The translations under genes were made by a program, and so were the position numbers. A stretch of 64,000 nt of DNA from PFJX01 sp964542455 (GTDB taxonomy: Bacteria > Pseudomonadota > Gammaproteobacteria > Burkholderiales > Thiobacillaceae). Under the pieces are notes generated by a model. It was not told the origin of the DNA. It searched no databases and saw only the letters and a program-made list of their open reading frames with translations. Positions 51,228 to 59,750 of this stretch are shown here, in pieces. Position 1 is the stretch's first letter, and each line of letters starts with the position of its first letter. Location: the NCBI GenBank assembly GCA_964542455.1, contig CAZIUC010000021.1, positions 1 through 64,000 of the forward strand. The letters are read 5' to 3'.

Positions 51228-51788
51228 TTACTTCACGCGGTTGCGGTATTCGCCGGAGGCGCAGTCGATCTCGATCTTGTCGCCGATTTCCACGAAGGCG
51301 GGAACCTGGATCGTGTGGCCGGTGGGCTTGATACGGCAGGGCTTGAGCACCTTGCCGGAGGTGTCGCCCTTGACGGCGGGTTCGGTGTATTCGACTTCAC
51401 GCACGACGGAACTGGGCAGGTTCACGGAAATGGCCTTGCCTTCGTAGAACACCACTTCCAGCGGCATGCCGTCTTCCAGGTAGGGAAGGGCGTCGGACAT
51501 GTTGTCGGCTTCGATTTCGTACTGGTTGTACTCGGCGTCCATGAACACATACATGGGGTCGGCGAAGTAGGAGTAGGTGCAGTCCTTGCGCTCCAGATTC
51601 ACCGTGTCGAACTTCTCGTCGGCTTTGTAAACCGTCTCGCTGGCGGCGCCGGTGAGCAGGTTCTTGAACTTCATCTTGACCACGGAGGAGTTGCGGCCGG
51701 ATTTCTGGAATTCGGCCTTCTGCACGACCAACGGGTCGTTGCCGACCATGATCACATTGCCGGCGCGGAGTTCTTGAGCGGTTTTCAT
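51228..51788 (-). CDS. efp: Elongation factor P (arginine-rhamnosylated type)
   Basis: A 186-residue factor that rescues ribosomes stalled at polyproline. KAEFQKSGRNSSVVKMKFKNL has Arg at position 32, where Escherichia coli has Lys34; this is the type modified by EarP with rhamnose. The three beta-barrel domains are complete. The earP gene is 18 bases upstream on the same strand. Confidence 0.96.
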   Translation of the reverse strand: MKTAQELRAGNVIMVGNDPLVVQKAEFQKSGRNSSVVKMKFKNLLTGAASETVYKADEKFDTVNLERKDCTYSYFADPMYVFMDAEYNQYEIEADNMSDALPYLEDGMPLEVVFYEGKAISVNLPSSVVREVEYTEPAVKGDTSGKVLKPCRIKPTGHTIQVPAFVEIGDKIEIDCASGEYRNRVK

Positions 51789-51806
51789 GGAGATGGTCCT
51801 GGGGGG

Positions 51807-52970
51807 CTAAAAAGCCCGCGATTCTAACAACTTGTTGATAAATTTCATCAAATTTGAGGCAAGGTCGGTTTTTTCGGCGAGATGTGTGGCCCAGGCGCGG
51901 GCATGCGCGGAAAGCATCGGCAGGGCTTCGATCCACGCCGGCCAAAGCGCAGCCATATCCTCCTCCCGGTTCCATGCCTGCCACACCGCGCGCACCAGGC
52001 TGGCGCCCGAGGGCGGCAAGTCCGCGCAGTAGAGGTCGAGAAAGGCGGCGAGCTTGTCCAGATGCGCGCCTTCTTCCTGATGGTAGGCCTGCCAGATCAG
52101 CGGGCGGGCGGCAAACTGGGCGCGCACGAAAGAGTCCTCGCCGCGCACGAAGTTGAAATCACAGGCCCAGAGCAGGCGGTCATAATCGTCCTGCGACAAC
52201 ATCGGCGGAACAAACACGCTCAGGTTGCCGCGTTGCAACGTGTCACCGGCCTGGGCGTTGGCGGTGGCAAACCAGGCGGCGATTCGCGGCACGGCTTTGC
52301 CCAGCGGAACCACCAGATCGATCGGCTGGGTCCCCTGGCTGCAAGCTGTCAACAGACCGTCCAATGACGCGGATTCATAACTGAATAACGAGATACGCAA
52401 ACGCCGCGCATTGTTATTCGGTAAACCTAAATCTTCCCAGAAGTGGGATTGCGCATTGATATCGCGCTGAAATACGTCGCGCGCATGGTAAAGCCACGCC
52501 TCGCGTGTGAGGCCGCCGGTTCCCGCAATGTAGCCAGGCATGAAGAAATATTTTGTAAGCGGCAAGCGTGGGTGCGGCGAAGGCAGGCAATGTACCCCCT
52601 GAACCCAATTTTCCGCGCTCAGATATTCCAGATTTATCCATACCGGAGACGGTGATTTTTCGGCCATGGCCTGAATGAATGAGTCCGGTAAATGGCAGGC
52701 CAGAGCTTCGATAACCACACTGCCTGGCTCTATCGTTGGCAGTGGCGTGGCCCAGTGTCGGATCTCGACGTTCTGGATAGATTGGATCGCGGTGGTGGCA
52801 TCCACTTCCGGATAAATATGCTGGAATGCGGCCAGGTCATCCACCCAGAGGCGAACGGGAATGGCGTATTCCGTCGCCAATTGCCGGGCCAGGCGCCAGG
52901 TCACCCCTATATCGCCATAGTTGTCGACAACGTTGCAGAAGATGTCCCAATGAGCTGCTGGATTGCGCAC
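51807..52970 (-). CDS. earP: EF-P arginine rhamnosyltransferase
   Basis: A 387-residue GT-B glycosyltransferase that attaches rhamnose from dTDP-rhamnose to Arg32 of EF-P. The N-terminal WDIFCNVVDNYGDIGVTWRLARQLA contains the catalytic Asp of DNYGDIG, and NFVRGEDSFVRAQFAARPLIWQAY is the nucleotide-sugar site. I place the start at GTG 52970 because it gives the usual length; no ATG lies close, and the open frame reaches 53147 only by reading through a family C-type repeat. Confidence 0.92.
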   Translation of the reverse strand: MRNPAAHWDIFCNVVDNYGDIGVTWRLARQLATEYAIPVRLWVDDLAAFQHIYPEVDATTAIQSIQNVEIRHWATPLPTIEPGSVVIEALACHLPDSFIQAMAEKSPSPVWINLEYLSAENWVQGVHCLPSPHPRLPLTKYFFMPGYIAGTGGLTREAWLYHARDVFQRDINAQSHFWEDLGLPNNNARRLRISLFSYESASLDGLLTACSQGTQPIDLVVPLGKAVPRIAAWFATANAQAGDTLQRGNLSVFVPPMLSQDDYDRLLWACDFNFVRGEDSFVRAQFAARPLIWQAYHQEEGAHLDKLAAFLDLYCADLPPSGASLVRAVWQAWNREEDMAALWPAWIEALPMLSAHARAWATHLAEKTDLASNLMKFINKLLESRAF

Positions 52971-53021
52971 GAAGGTGTAATTGCTGAACGCGGTTTGCCT
53001 GGGGGTAACAGGCTCTTTTCT

Positions 53022-53110
53022 CGTTAACTGGTGATGCGACAGAAAGCGCCCGAGGGAGTGGCCTCCTTCTTTTTCAAAGAGGGAAACCACTACTCCTACC
53101 GCGTCAGCAG
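53022..53110. repeat. Family C-related repeat upstream of earP
   Basis: Block GTTAACTGGTGATGCGACAG...GCGCCCGAGGGAGTG recurs almost exactly inside the histidine kinase gene (20154-20197). It is followed by a degenerate TTTTTCAAAGAGGG half. Confidence 0.75.
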
Positions 53111-53133
53111 TTAATGGTAAAGGGCCTAATAAA

Positions 53134-53162
53134 AAACCCTCGGGCAATACCCGAGGGTTTTA
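53134..53162. terminator. Rho-independent terminator of hns
   Basis: The stem AAACCCTCGGG/CCCGAGGGTTT with a five-base loop is flanked by A and T runs on both sides. It lies just past the hns stop on the minus strand and could act in both directions. Confidence 0.9.
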
Positions 53163-53179
53163 TCGGGGCTGTTGCTCGA

Positions 53180-53482
53180 TCAGGCGACGCGGCAATCTTC
53201 GATGCTCTTGCCCTGGGCTTCGAGCGCACCGACCCAACCGGGACGGCGGCCACGACCGGACCAGCCCTGGCCACTCACCGGGTCGCGGTACTTCACGATG
53301 CCGGAACCGGCACGCTTGACCTTGCCGCCACGAGCGGGGAATACATCGCTGGGGTCAATGCCGTATTCGGCCATGATGCGTTTGATTTCGGCAATGGCGC
53401 CGGCCATTTCCTGTTTGCGGGCATCATCTGCTTGACGCTTCAGGCCCTCGATCTGGGCCATCAATTCCTGATAAGACGCCAT
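53180..53482 (-). CDS. H-NS family nucleoid protein
   Basis: A 100-residue protein. The N-terminal coiled coil (about 1-40) serves dimerisation, and the C-terminal DNA-binding motif YRDPVSGQGWSGRGRRPGWV is the H-NS AT-hook-like loop in its betaproteobacterial form. AAGGAGCC precedes the ATG. It probably silences AT-rich foreign DNA. Confidence 0.95.
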   Translation of the reverse strand: MASYQELMAQIEGLKRQADDARKQEMAGAIAEIKRIMAEYGIDPSDVFPARGGKVKRAGSGIVKYRDPVSGQGWSGRGRRPGWVGALEAQGKSIEDCRVA

Positions 53483-54059
53483 GTTGGCTCCTTGAGTGTG
53501 GGTGAAATCCCCATGTCAATGGGGTGGCGCCATGGTAATGGAAAAGAAAATGGAAGGAAAGGCGGAGTTATGATTCCGGTCGATGTAATGAGTTCTAAGG
53601 ATAAGTAATACAGGCCACGGTTTAAGGAACCGCTGATTTAATCCGTTTACCCTGGTCCTGTCGAAGGGTGCGCTGGAAGAATCATAAGGTTGGAAAAGGT
53701 TTTGACAAGCTCAGCCCGAACGGGGCGGCTAAATCAGATTTTTTTGACCTCATTTCCTGGATTACCGGCGTCGGTTGGATCGTTGATGGTCTCCAGCCAG
53801 GCACACCCACCACCACGCAAATTCGTAGCTACCTACGTGGCTTACCAAGTGTAGTTGCGATGATTTTGCCTGGATGAAGCAACATCGTCAGGCCGCCGCG
53901 CTTGGATTTTGTGATTGCGGTCATGCCATGAATAACTCTTGATGTGTTCAATATTAACGGCTGGGAATATTGCGACAGCGGGTTTTTATCAACCGCCGGC
54001 AATAAGGAGTTTCGTCAGCGTGGACTTTTTTAGTTTGGGTAATCGTGCCGATCTGGAGG
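53483..54059. other. 577-base region without a supported gene
   Basis: It contains the hns promoter area, a hairpin ATCCCCAT-N5-ATGGGGT near 53508, and a pair CTGTCGAAGGG (about 53657) and TTGACAAGCTCAGCCCGAACGG (about 53701) that looks like another dispersed-repeat family. The rest is AT-richer than its surroundings. Short open frames (53668-53877, 53939-54136) have no ribosome site or recognisable sequence. Confidence 0.6.
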
Positions 54060-54842
54060 TCAATCCATCCAGATCACGCTGGCCATGCGTCCGGTGCGGG
54101 GTTCGCGGCGGTAGGAGAAGAATCGCGGGTCATTGAATGTACATAGGCCGCCGCCATAGACGCGATCAACTCCGATGGCGGCGAGGCGAATGCGCGCCAA
54201 CGCATAGATGTCGGCCAGCCACTTCCTGGGAGCCTCTGATGAGGCCCCTACCCTTCGGTAATCCAGGGTGCCAGGCAGTGCCGGCCGGAAGGCGATGCCG
54301 GTTAGCGGGTGCTGGCTGATGAAGGTTTCCCTCACTTCTCCGCCGACTTCGAATGCCGCCTGGCCGATGGCGGCACCCATCCAGGCGAGGATGCGTTCGG
54401 GCGGCGCCCGCATGGCGGCCACCGTGGCTTCCAGCACTCCGCTGGCCAGTCCGCGCCAGCCGGCGTGGGCGGCGGCCACCACCGTGCCGGCGTCGTCGCA
54501 GAACAGTACCGGCAGGCAGTCGGCGGTGAGCACGGCGCGTACTTCGTTGGGTTGGAAGGCGACGGCGGCGTCGGCGGCGGGTGGCCCCCCCCTCTCCCAA
54601 GGGGGGGCGGGGGGGGTAACGACCTCACAGCCGTGCACCTGATTCAGCCAGAGCGGTTCGGCGGGCAGCCATTGCCGCAACAGGCGGCGGTTCTCGGAAA
54701 CGGCTTCGGGGGCGTCGTCGACATGGCTGGCGGGGTTGAAGCTGGCGAACGGAGCCAGGCTGACGCCGCCGGCGCGGGTGGTCATGAAGGCGCGCACATT
54801 GGCCGGCGCGGGCCAGTCGGGGGTGATCCAGTCTGGGGGCAT
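54060..54842 (-). CDS. pgeF: Polyphenol oxidase/purine nucleoside phosphorylase PgeF with repeat-encoded insertions
   Basis: A 260-residue YfiH/LACC1-family protein. Catalytic metal ligands show in LNQVHGCEV, AVLTADCLPVLFCDD and AAHAGWRGLASGV. Members cleave purine nucleosides and YfiH acts in murein quality control. Two segments are foreign: TPPAPPWERGGPPA (family C hairpin, 54588-54622) and YRRVGASSEAP (54229-54262), the latter sharing YRRVGASS with the insert in the histidine kinase. Both lie in surface loops and keep the frame. It follows rluD, as in enterobacteria. Confidence 0.92.
   Translation of the reverse strand: MPPDWITPDWPAPANVRAFMTTRAGGVSLAPFASFNPASHVDDAPEAVSENRRLLRQWLPAEPLWLNQVHGCEVVTPPAPPWERGGPPAADAAVAFQPNEVRAVLTADCLPVLFCDDAGTVVAAAHAGWRGLASGVLEATVAAMRAPPERILAWMGAAIGQAAFEVGGEVRETFISQHPLTGIAFRPALPGTLDYRRVGASSEAPRKWLADIYALARIRLAAIGVDRVYGGGLCTFNDPRFFSYRREPRTGRMASVIWMD
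54588..54622. repeat. Family C hairpin inside pgeF
   Basis: CCCCCCCTCTCCCAAGGGGGGGCGGGGGGGG is read in frame as a Pro/Gly-rich loop of PgeF. Confidence 0.85.
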
Positions 54843-54852
54843 TCGAGCTCCT

Positions 54853-54922
54853 GTCGCGCCGACGTCTCGCCGGCTTCGTAGGCCTGATTAGAAGAACGAA
54901 GCAGGCGAGACGCCTGCGCTAC
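54853..54922. repeat. Dispersed palindromic repeat, family A variant
   Basis: CGCGCCGACGTCTCGCCGGC and GCAGGCGAGACGCCTGCGCTAC form the two ends. It lies between pgeF and rluD and supplies the rluD stop codon. Confidence 0.8.
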
Positions 54923-55830
54923 ACCAGTTGCCGCAACAGCCCGGCGAAATCGGGCGGCGGCAGCGCTTCCCATTCCATCGTAATGCCCGTGCTTGGGTGA
55001 ACCAGGCCCAGGCGCACGGCGTGCAAAGCCTGGCGGGGGAATTCGATGGGGCTGCGTTTGCGTCCCGCGTAGACCGGGTCGCCCAGCAGGGGGTGGCCGA
55101 TGTGCGCCATGTGCACGCGGATCTGGTGGGTGCGGCCGGTGGCGAGGCGGCATTCCACCCACGCGACTGAGCTGAACTGGCGCAGCACCTTGTAGTAGGT
55201 GAGCGCGGGTTTGCCGCGGCCTTCCTCGACCACGGCCATCTTCACCCGTTGCGTGGGGTGACGGCCAATGGGCGCTTCGATCGAACCTTCTGGTGGCTGA
55301 ACAAGGCCCTGCACCACCGCCCAGTAGACCCGCTTCACGCTGCGCGCTTGCAGGTCTCGCACCAGTTGCGTCTGCGCTTCCAGTGTCTTGGCGACCACCA
55401 TGAGGCCGGAAGTGTCCTTGTCCAGGCGGTGCACGATGCCGGCGCGCGGCAGGATGGCGGCGCCGGGCACGTGATGCAGCAGCGCGTTGAGCAGGGTGCC
55501 TTCCCAATTGCCGGCGCCGGGATGGGTGACCAGGCCGGCGGGCTTGTCGAGTACCAGGATGGCGTCGTCCTCGTGGACGATGTTCAGGGCAATGTCTTCG
55601 GCCTGATACGGCAACTCGGCGGGGTGGGCTTCCGGCTCCACGCTGACGCTTTCGCCGCCCCAGACCTTGAGTTTGCGGCTGGCGTTGGCATTGGAAATCA
55701 GCACGAGGCCGGCGTCGATCCAGGCCTGGATGCGGCTGCGCGAATACTCCGGCATCAGTTCCGCCAGGCTCTGGTCGAGACGGCGGCCGGCATGTTCGGG
55801 GGGGATGGTGAGGTGGCGGCTTTCCGGCAT
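54919..55830 (-). CDS. rluD: 23S rRNA pseudouridine synthase RluD
   Basis: A 303-residue enzyme making pseudouridines 1911, 1915 and 1917 in helix 69. An S4 domain (about 15-75, RRLDQSLAELMPEYSRSRIQAWI) precedes the catalytic domain with GIVHRLDKDTSGLMVVAK (catalytic Asp) and ATGRTHQIRVHMAHIGHPL. It is divergent from bamD, a conserved arrangement. Its TAG stop lies in the end of a family A repeat. Confidence 0.95.
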   Translation of the reverse strand: MPESRHLTIPPEHAGRRLDQSLAELMPEYSRSRIQAWIDAGLVLISNANASRKLKVWGGESVSVEPEAHPAELPYQAEDIALNIVHEDDAILVLDKPAGLVTHPGAGNWEGTLLNALLHHVPGAAILPRAGIVHRLDKDTSGLMVVAKTLEAQTQLVRDLQARSVKRVYWAVVQGLVQPPEGSIEAPIGRHPTQRVKMAVVEEGRGKPALTYYKVLRQFSSVAWVECRLATGRTHQIRVHMAHIGHPLLGDPVYAGRKRSPIEFPRQALHAVRLGLVHPSTGITMEWEALPPPDFAGLLRQLV

Positions 55831-55848
55831 GGGCTATTGCGGCATGGG

Positions 55849-55854
55849 TATAAT
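55849..55854 (+). promoter_or_regulatory. Probable -10 element of bamD
   Basis: TATAAT lies 25 bases before the bamD start in the short rluD-bamD gap; the -35 region is weak (GGCATG). Confidence 0.5.
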
Positions 55855-55879
55855 CCGCGCGCCTTTTTTGGGGATTGAA

Positions 55880-56671
55880 ATGCCGCGAATTCTAGCCTTC
55901 CTTCTGTTGTTGAGTTCCCTCGCGGGATGCAGCCTGCTGCCGGATGTGATTGACGAGACCAAAAACTGGTCGGCGTCCAAGCTGTATTACAGCGCCAAGG
56001 AGTCTCTGGCCGATGCCAATTACACGGAAGCCGTGAAGATGTTTGAGAAGCTGGAGGCGCGTTATCCCTATGGCGCCTATGCCCAGCAGTCGCAACTGGA
56101 AGTGGCTTATGCCTATTACAAGGACAATGAACCCGCCTCCGCCATCGCGGCTTGCGAGCGCTTCATCAAGCTGCACCCCAATCATCCCAACGCGGACTAC
56201 GCCTATTACCTCAAGGGCTTGGCCAACTTCGTGGTGGATACCAGCTTGTTCGCCCAGTTTTCCGATCAGGACATGAGCGAGCGCGATCCCAAGTCCGCGC
56301 GCGAAGCCTTCGAGGCATTCAAGGAACTGGCCACCCGCTATCCGCAGAGCAAATACACGGCCGATGCCGTGGGCCGCATGAAGTATCTGGTCAACAACCT
56401 GGCCCAGCACGAGGTGCGCGTGGCGCGTTATTACTACAAGCGCGGCGCCTATGTGGCGGCGGTGGCGCGCGGCAAGTACGCGCTGGAAAACTACCAGCAG
56501 TCACCGGCGCTTGAAGAAGGCTTGGCGATCATGGCCAAGAGCTACGACAAACTGAATCTGCCCGTCCTGCGCGACGACGCGTTGCGCGTGCTCAAGCTCA
56601 ACTTCCCGAACAGCCCCTACGTGGCCGGCGACGGCCCGGTCCAGGAAAAACCCTGGTGGAAGTTGTGGTAA
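55880..56671 (+). CDS. bamD: Outer membrane assembly lipoprotein BamD
   Basis: A 263-residue lipoprotein of the BAM complex. The signal peptide ends in lipobox LAGC (Cys17). Five TPR-like repeats follow, with FEKLEARYPYGAYAQQSQLEVAYAYYK and FIKLHPNHPNADYAYYLKGLANF as the conserved N-terminal ones. ATG at 55880 is the only start before the lipobox. Confidence 0.95.
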   Translation: MPRILAFLLLLSSLAGCSLLPDVIDETKNWSASKLYYSAKESLADANYTEAVKMFEKLEARYPYGAYAQQSQLEVAYAYYKDNEPASAIAACERFIKLHPNHPNADYAYYLKGLANFVVDTSLFAQFSDQDMSERDPKSAREAFEAFKELATRYPQSKYTADAVGRMKYLVNNLAQHEVRVARYYYKRGAYVAAVARGKYALENYQQSPALEEGLAIMAKSYDKLNLPVLRDDALRVLKLNFPNSPYVAGDGPVQEKPWWKLW

Positions 56672-56675
56672 TTCT

Positions 56676-56742
56676 GTAGCGTCGGCATCCCCGCCGGCCC
56701 GTTTTTGCAACCCAATGACGCAGGCAGGGATGCCCGCGCTAC
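56676..56742. repeat. Dispersed palindromic repeat, family A variant
   Basis: GTAGCGTCGGCATCCCCGCC to GGCAGGGATGCCCGCGCTAC. It ends four bases before the TTG start of relA. Confidence 0.8.
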
Positions 56743-56746
56743 ATGA

Positions 56747-58987
56747 TTGGTCGCCCACGCCCTTACCCTAACCTCCAATGACGCTGAATCCTGGCTCGCA
56801 AGCCTGGAAGAGGTGTACTCAGAAGCGCAGCGCGAGGTTCTGCGGCGAGCGTTGGAGTGGCTGGCCGACCATGCGGCGGACGCGGTAGTCGATACCGGCG
56901 CCGACCTGACCGGGCATAGCCTGGGTACGGCCGCCATCCTCGCCGGCATGCGTTTCGATGCCGAGACGGTGGCCGCCGCGCTGTTGTGTGGCCTGCCCGA
57001 TGCCGCGCTGACGCGCGACAAGCTGGCCAGGGAATTCGGCGAACATCTGGCCACCCTGGTCGATGGGGCGGCCAAGCTGACCCGAATGGACCGCCTGCTC
57101 ACCGAACTCGCGGCTGAATTTGTCACTGAAGGCGGCCAGAGCGAGGCGCTGCGTCAGATGTTGCTGGCGATGACCGACGATATCCGCGTGGTGTTGATCA
57201 AACTGGCCGAGCGCACCCAGGCGCTACGCGAGTTGGCCAACCCCGTGGCGGGCCAGGATGAGCCGCTGCGCCGCAAGATCGCCGGCGATGTGCGCGAACT
57301 CTATGCGCCGCTCGCCAACCGTTTGGGCGTGTGGCAGCTCAAGTGGGAACTGGAAGACCTCTCCTGCCGTTATCTGGAACCGGATACCTACAAGCAGATC
57401 GCCAATCTGCTGGATGAGCGCCGCCTCGATCGCGAGTGGTACATCGAGAGGGTGATCAAGCAGTTGGGCGAAGCCCTGGAAGCCGACGGCATCAGCGGCT
57501 TTACCGTCAACGGCCGCCCCAAACACATCTCCAGCATCCTCGCCAAGATGCGCAAGAAGCGCCTCTCCTTCGCCGAGGTCTACGACGTGCGCGCCCTGCG
57601 CGTGCAGGTACGCGACGTGAAGGACTGCTTCCATGCCCTGGGACTGGTGCACAGTCTCTGGCAACCGATACCCGGCCAGTTCGACGACTACATTTCGCGC
57701 CCCAAGGGTAATGGCTACAAGAGCCTGCACACCGCCGTGGTGGGGCCGGAAAACAAGGCGCTGGAAGTACAGATTCGCACTTTCGACATGCACCAGGAAG
57801 CGGAACTGGGCGTGGCCGCGCACTGGCGCTACAAGGAAGGCGGCAAGTCACAGGGCGACGCCATCCAGGACAAGATCGCCTGGTTGCGGCAGATCCTGGC
57901 CTGGAAACAGGAGTTGGGCGAGGAACCGGGAGGAGATCAGGGCGGTGGCCATGAGCTGGCGCAACACTTCCGCAACGAACTGTTCCAGGACGAAGTCTTC
58001 GTCCTCACCCCGCAAGGCAAGGTGATGGCGCTCACCGCCGGCTCCACGCCGCTCGATTTCGCCTATGCGGTGCATACCGAACTCGGCCATCGCTGCCGCG
58101 GCGCCAAGGTGGACGGCACGCTGGTGCCGCTGGATACCGCGTTGAAGACCGGGCAGCGGGTGGAAATCCTTACCGTCAAACAGGGCGGCCCCAGTCGCGA
58201 CTGGCTCAACCCGCATCTGGGCGTGCTGAAGACCACGCGCGCCCGCAACAAGGTGCGGCAGTGGTTCAAGCAACTGGATCACGGCTCCCATGTGCAGGAA
58301 GGACGCAACCTGCTCGACCGCGAGTTGCACCGGCTCAACCTGGCCAACGTCAACCTCGACAAACTCGCCACCCGTCTCAAATTTCCCGCCCTGGATGATC
58401 TTTGCGCCGCGCTGGGTCGCGGCGACCTGGGCAGTGGCGCGCTCGACCGCGCCCTGCACGACGAATTCATCCCACCCCCGGAAAAACCTCTGGTTTCCGC
58501 CTCCAAGCGCAACAAGTCGGATGTCGGCGGCGTGCTGGTGGAAGGCGAACCCGGTCTGCTCACCCAGATGGCCGGCTGCTGCAAGCCGGTACCGCCCGAC
58601 CCCATCGCCGGCTACACCACCCAGGGCCACGGCGTCACCATCCATCGCGCCGACTGCCCAATGTTGCAGCACCTGCCGGAAGACAAGCGCGCGCGCTTGT
58701 TGGCGGCGGAATGGGGCGGCCAGGAGGGGGCCAAGGAGGGTGACAAGGTCAGCCAGGTCTTCGCGGTGGATGTGGAACTCACCGCGCACGACCGTTCCGG
58801 CCTGCTGAAAGACGTGGGCGAATTGTTCTCTCAGGAAAAGATCAACGTGGTACGGGTCAATACCCTCTCCCAGGACGACATGGCGCGCATGGAATTCACC
58901 CTGGAAGTGAAAGACATGCCCCAGCTCACCCGCTTCCTCACCCGCGCCGCGCATTTGCGCGGCGTGCACTCGGCAAGGCGGAAGTAG
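56747..58987 (+). CDS. relA: GTP pyrophosphokinase RelA, degenerate hydrolase domain
   Basis: A 746-residue RelA/SpoT homologue. The HD region reads AALLCGLPDAALTRDKLAREFG with no HD pair, so the hydrolase is inactive and the protein is RelA-like. The synthetase domain has YISRPKGNGYKSLHTAVVG and LEVQIRTFDMHQEAELGVAAHWRYKEG, with QFDDY at the acidic EXDD position. TGS (VFVLTPQGKVMALTAGSTPLDFAY), zinc-finger (AGCCKPVPPDPIAGY) and ACT domains follow. Start is a TTG directly abutting a family A repeat, so the upstream region has probably been rearranged. Confidence 0.94.
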   Translation: MVAHALTLTSNDAESWLASLEEVYSEAQREVLRRALEWLADHAADAVVDTGADLTGHSLGTAAILAGMRFDAETVAAALLCGLPDAALTRDKLAREFGEHLATLVDGAAKLTRMDRLLTELAAEFVTEGGQSEALRQMLLAMTDDIRVVLIKLAERTQALRELANPVAGQDEPLRRKIAGDVRELYAPLANRLGVWQLKWELEDLSCRYLEPDTYKQIANLLDERRLDREWYIERVIKQLGEALEADGISGFTVNGRPKHISSILAKMRKKRLSFAEVYDVRALRVQVRDVKDCFHALGLVHSLWQPIPGQFDDYISRPKGNGYKSLHTAVVGPENKALEVQIRTFDMHQEAELGVAAHWRYKEGGKSQGDAIQDKIAWLRQILAWKQELGEEPGGDQGGGHELAQHFRNELFQDEVFVLTPQGKVMALTAGSTPLDFAYAVHTELGHRCRGAKVDGTLVPLDTALKTGQRVEILTVKQGGPSRDWLNPHLGVLKTTRARNKVRQWFKQLDHGSHVQEGRNLLDRELHRLNLANVNLDKLATRLKFPALDDLCAALGRGDLGSGALDRALHDEFIPPPEKPLVSASKRNKSDVGGVLVEGEPGLLTQMAGCCKPVPPDPIAGYTTQGHGVTIHRADCPMLQHLPEDKRARLLAAEWGGQEGAKEGDKVSQVFAVDVELTAHDRSGLLKDVGELFSQEKINVVRVNTLSQDDMARMEFTLEVKDMPQLTRFLTRAAHLRGVHSARRK

Positions 58988-58992
58988 GTATT

Positions 58993-59097
58993 GCTCCCCC
59001 CTTTTCAAAGGGGGGCCGGGGGGGATTTCTCCAAGGGTTGTGCGAGTGCGAGCGTCCGGAAATCCCCCCCCGCCCCCCTTTGAAAAGGGGGGAGTGA
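58993..59097. repeat. Dispersed repeat, family C, paired hairpins
   Basis: CCCCCCTTTTCAAAGGGGGG and CCCCCCTTTGAAAAGGGGGG face each other across about 60 bases. It lies between the convergent relA and LexA-like genes. Confidence 0.9.
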
Positions 59098-59101
59098 AGG
59101 A

Positions 59102-59677
59102 CTACCGGTACTTGCGCACCACCCCAACCACCACCCCGAAAATTTCCAGCGAGCCTTTCGGGCGGATCACCGGATAGGCCGGGTTGGCGGGTTGCAGCAC
59201 GTATTCGCCTTTCTCGCGCGCCAGGGTTTTCAGGGTGAATTCGTCGTCCACGATGGCCACGACCAGATCCCCCGGCTGCGCGTCATGGCGCTTTTCCACC
59301 ACCGCGATGTCGCCCGGATGAATGCCGGCTTCGATCATGGAATCGCCCTTCACCCGCACCAGCACCGTGCGCGAGGGCTGTTCGATGAGAAATTCGTCGA
59401 TGGTCAGGGTATCGCGCGAACTGTCGTCGGCGGGTTGCGGAAAGCCGGCGCGCACCGAATCCGCCAGGGTGCGCTCGAAGAAACGGGCGCCCGGTTTCAG
59501 ACGCTTGTCCGGCGCCGATTCGAGGAAGCCCTCCAGACGCAGGCGCGCCACCAGGGCGGCGACCGAGGATTTCGATTTCAGGCCCAGCCGTTCGCCAATG
59601 GCGGCGTAGGACGGCATGACCCGATGGCGGGCGTAGTAATCCTGGAGTTGAGCGAGGTGTTCGGCATCTTGCGACAT
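59102..59677 (-). CDS. LexA-like self-cleaving repressor
   Basis: A 191-residue S24-family repressor. The N-terminal winged helix (about 8-55, MPSYAAIGERLGLKSKSSVAALVARLRLEGFL) is LexA-type, then the cleavage region RAGFPQPADD and the catalytic Ser (VKGDSMIEAGIHPGD) and Lys (DDEFTLKTLARE). The AG-F-P-Q-P cleavage site is closer to UmuD and to short LexA2 proteins than to Escherichia coli LexA. The operator in its own promoter points to autoregulation. Whether the cell has a second, classical LexA cannot be seen. Confidence 0.88.
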   Translation of the reverse strand: MSQDAEHLAQLQDYYARHRVMPSYAAIGERLGLKSKSSVAALVARLRLEGFLESAPDKRLKPGARFFERTLADSVRAGFPQPADDSSRDTLTIDEFLIEQPSRTVLVRVKGDSMIEAGIHPGDIAVVEKRHDAQPGDLVVAIVDDEFTLKTLAREKGEYVLQPANPAYPVIRPKGSLEIFGVVVGVVRKYR

Positions 59678-59706
59678 GGTTTGGGCATCGGAAAAACGGT
59701 GCCGCC

Positions 59707-59735
59707 AAGTTAAAGAACGAACGTTCGTTTGTCAA
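59707..59735 (-). promoter_or_regulatory. Promoter of the LexA-like gene with a palindromic operator in the spacer
   Basis: On the minus strand TTGACA, 17 bases and TAACTT form a good sigma-70 promoter. The spacer holds a perfect 14-bp palindrome, AACGAACGTTCGTT (59716-59729). It also reads GAAC-N4-GTTC, like the Gram-positive SOS box, and not CTGT-N8-ACAG. Confidence 0.85.
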
Positions 59736-59750
59736 AGCAAACTGCACCTT

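Noticed and set aside
53668..54136. Two short open frames in the hns-pgeF gap
   Set aside because: No ribosome site, no recognisable sequence, and composition not like coding DNA.
56747..58987. Bifunctional SpoT/Rel rather than RelA
   Set aside because: The HD hydrolase residues are missing and the synthetase loop is acidic (QFDDY), so a hydrolase role is unlikely.
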